From Holosporaceae bacterium (GTDB taxonomy: Bacteria > Pseudomonadota > Alphaproteobacteria > UBA3830), in assembly GCA_031267235.1 (NCBI GenBank), contig JAIRZM010000003.1, positions 52,717 to 116,716 on the forward strand: DNA of 64,000 bases, read 5' to 3'. The stretch's first letter is position 1, and each line of letters begins with the position of its first letter. The notes under the pieces are model-generated. The model worked only from the letters and a program-made list of their open reading frames with translations, was not told the DNA's origin and made no database searches. Positions 62,706 to 64,000 of the stretch are shown here, piece by piece. The position numbers and the translations under genes are program-made.

Positions 62706-63515
62706 ATGGAAAAAAATAATTATGTAAAAATTCATCTACCGGATTTCAGCCTGCGTCAAATAGCGGATTCAGGGCAGTGTTTTCGTATGAAAGAAATTTC
62801 GTCGAGCGTTTGGAAGGTGATAGCCCTAAATAAATGCTTGCAAATTCAGGAGGAAAAAGATCCATCATGCTATATTTTTGAGTGTACTCGCCGGAAATTT
62901 GAAGAAATTTGGTCTGATTATTTCGATCTAGGAAGAGACTATGGAAAGATAAAAGCGAATATCCAAGCGACCAGCGATCCATATCTTACGACGGCAGTTA
63001 ATTACGGTTACGGCATAAGAATACTACAACAAGATCTATGGGAAACCATCGTGACTTTTTTAATATCTCAGCAAAACAGTATTCCTCGGATCAAAAACAT
63101 TGTCGCAAAACTATGCGAACCCTATGGGTACCAATTCCCAACGGCGACTATGCTTTCAAAATACACGGAAGATGATTTTTTAGCTCTGGGGTTGGGGTAT
63201 CGAGCAAGATATCTGCGAAGTATTGTAAAAGCTGTTGTGGACGGAGTGTTAAATCTTGACGAATTAAAAACCATGGATTTTTTCAATGCTATCAGCTTTC
63301 TAAAACGTTTCGACGGCATAGGAGATAAGGTAGCTAACTGTATTGCGCTTTTCGGACTTCATCAAATGGATGCATTCCCCGTTGACACATGGATTGAACG
63401 CGTCATCGATGAGCAATACGGAAGGAATTTCGATAAAAGCCGTTTTCCCGGGTATGCGGGAATCGTCCAGCAATACATGTTCTTTTATCAGAGATATTTT
63501 AACAGAGGCAAGTGA
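62706..63515 (+). CDS. 8-oxoguanine DNA glycosylase (OGG1-like)
   Basis: This bifunctional HhH-GPD glycosylase removes 8-oxoguanine. The N-terminal part LPDFSLRQIADSGQCFRM and the helix-hairpin-helix RFDGIGDKVANCIALFG with catalytic Lys (about 208), then AFPVDTWIERV with catalytic Asp (about 227), identify it. Length 269 fits the short bacterial OGG branch, which is more often seen in Firmicutes and archaea than in alphaproteobacteria. The start codon lies in the lost tail of the preceding gene. Confidence 0.9.
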   Translation: MEKNNYVKIHLPDFSLRQIADSGQCFRMKEISSSVWKVIALNKCLQIQEEKDPSCYIFECTRRKFEEIWSDYFDLGRDYGKIKANIQATSDPYLTTAVNYGYGIRILQQDLWETIVTFLISQQNSIPRIKNIVAKLCEPYGYQFPTATMLSKYTEDDFLALGLGYRARYLRSIVKAVVDGVLNLDELKTMDFFNAISFLKRFDGIGDKVANCIALFGLHQMDAFPVDTWIERVIDEQYGRNFDKSRFPGYAGIVQQYMFFYQRYFNRGK

Positions 63516-63767
63516 AAATTAATATTAAGTTTGATTTTATTTTGGTTGATACGTCGATTTTATGTTCGTCTATCTTGTGTATCTGATGTAGCGCAATACA
63601 GCTGCAGAAAATGTCTCCTTTCCATCTGCTATTTTCGATAACCTTAGTGGATAAAGTAAACGGACTTTTTAAAAAACTGATACCGGAAAAATAGAAAAAA
63701 TGCTACTATGCTTGCTTGTATTGTTGGAATGAAGCTTACTTAGCTCATAAGAGGTTTTTTTAAAGTT

Positions 63768-64000
63768 ATGAAAAACATTCCCTCAAAAATAATTAGCTAT
63801 CTTATTTTATCTGCGATTCTTTCATTGATGTGCGGTTGTATTTTATGGGAAGCTAACTGGGTATTTAATGGGCCATATTTTCCTGAAGACTGGCAGTTTT
63901 TAAGTACTACAGCGGTCGGAATACCATCTCGTGCTTGGACGGGATCGGGTAGGTTTTGGCCGTTGGGGTTGTGCGATTATTCGATTCTTCTTTTGTTTCC
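63768..64000 (+). CDS. Membrane protein, 5' part (gene leaves at the right edge)
   Basis: An ATG-initiated frame stays open to the window end (77 codons). After a hydrophobic start (YLILSAILSLMCGCILWEAN) comes NGPYFPEDWQFLSTTAVG and WTGSGRFWPLGLCDYSILLL. The acidic-Trp pair and the GRFWPLG stretch in an early loop resemble polytopic GT-C-type glycosyltransferases or related proteins. The call is tentative since most of the gene is missing. Confidence 0.45.
   Translation, partial: MKNIPSKIISYLILSAILSLMCGCILWEANWVFNGPYFPEDWQFLSTTAVGIPSRAWTGSGRFWPLGLCDYSILLLF

Noticed and set aside
62245..62727. Reassignment of TAA as a sense codon
   Set aside because: Nearly every other gene here ends in TAA, TAG or TGA at the expected length, and prfA is present and normal, so a simple nonsense mutation is the better reading.

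Overview
The window looks like a chromosome segment of a reduced, host-associated alphaproteobacterium, probably Rickettsiales/Holosporales-like. The order-level placement is inference from gene content and the AT-leaning composition. Alphaproteobacterial markers are a CckA-type hybrid kinase, HdaA, a DUF2948 gene, the pgsA-like/AI-2E exporter/hdaA order, and fabF-mltG. It is Gram-negative with LPS (lptD, lptF, lptG, kdsA, surA, bamE). It carries a PHA synthase, an RND pump and GDP-fucose synthesis. Several normally fixed operons are broken: L11-L12 ribosomal genes without secE-nusG or rpoBC, secG-kdsA-ftsB without pyrG and eno, and surA-rsmA without pdxA and with lptFGD flipped. This suggests extensive past rearrangement and gene loss.

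Layout. 1-10 kb (+): end of fabF, mltG, a ClpB lacking its N-domain, an odd response regulator, then an envelope/translation run ftsE-ftsX-ydcF-like-plsC-prfA-prmC. 10-14 kb: a DMT exporter (-), tRNA-Arg, tRNA-Thr, and rplK-rplA-[L10 leader]-rplJ-rplL. 14-17.5 kb (-): nfu, a Bax-like glucosaminidase and cckA. 17.7-24.8 kb (+): gmd-fcl-glycosyltransferase, holC-ndk, and a DUF2066-like half gene, pgsA-like, AI-2E, hdaA. 24.7-33 kb: lptF-lptG-lptD (-) divergent from surA-rsmA (+), then glmM and DUF2948 (-). 33-39 kb: tRNA-Asp, secreted proteins of unknown function (one with a single dockerin/EF-hand loop), a trmN6-like methyltransferase, ftsB, kdsA, secG, a 54-residue ferredoxin and bamE. 38.8-44.6 kb: a dicarboxylate symporter facing a four-gene type II secretion/type IV pilus-like operon with very divergent assembly proteins. 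44.7-51 kb: MFS transporter, YmdB-like phosphoesterase, lytic transglycosylase, an outer-membrane barrel gene with two upstream palindromes, and phaC.

51-64 kb is the accessory part. It holds a NUDIX hydrolase, an IS30 remnant fused to a stray gene end, folE-folA, tRNA-Leu, rpoZ, an RND pump, tRNA-Pro, tRNA-Gln next to a decayed IS5-like element, a GNAT gene coupled to a tiny secreted-protein gene broken in a T8 run, and an overlapping DNA-repair cluster (alkyltransferase, deoxyinosine glycosylase with a premature stop, 8-oxoguanine glycosylase). The start of an unknown membrane protein runs off the end.

I found no CRISPR array, prophage or complete mobile element. The least explained parts are the minimal secretion/pilus-like operon (39981-44563), the secreted small proteins around 33.6-36.1 kb, and the repair cluster with its fresh nonsense codon. 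All calls rest on reading the sequence and recalled family features; no database search was possible.
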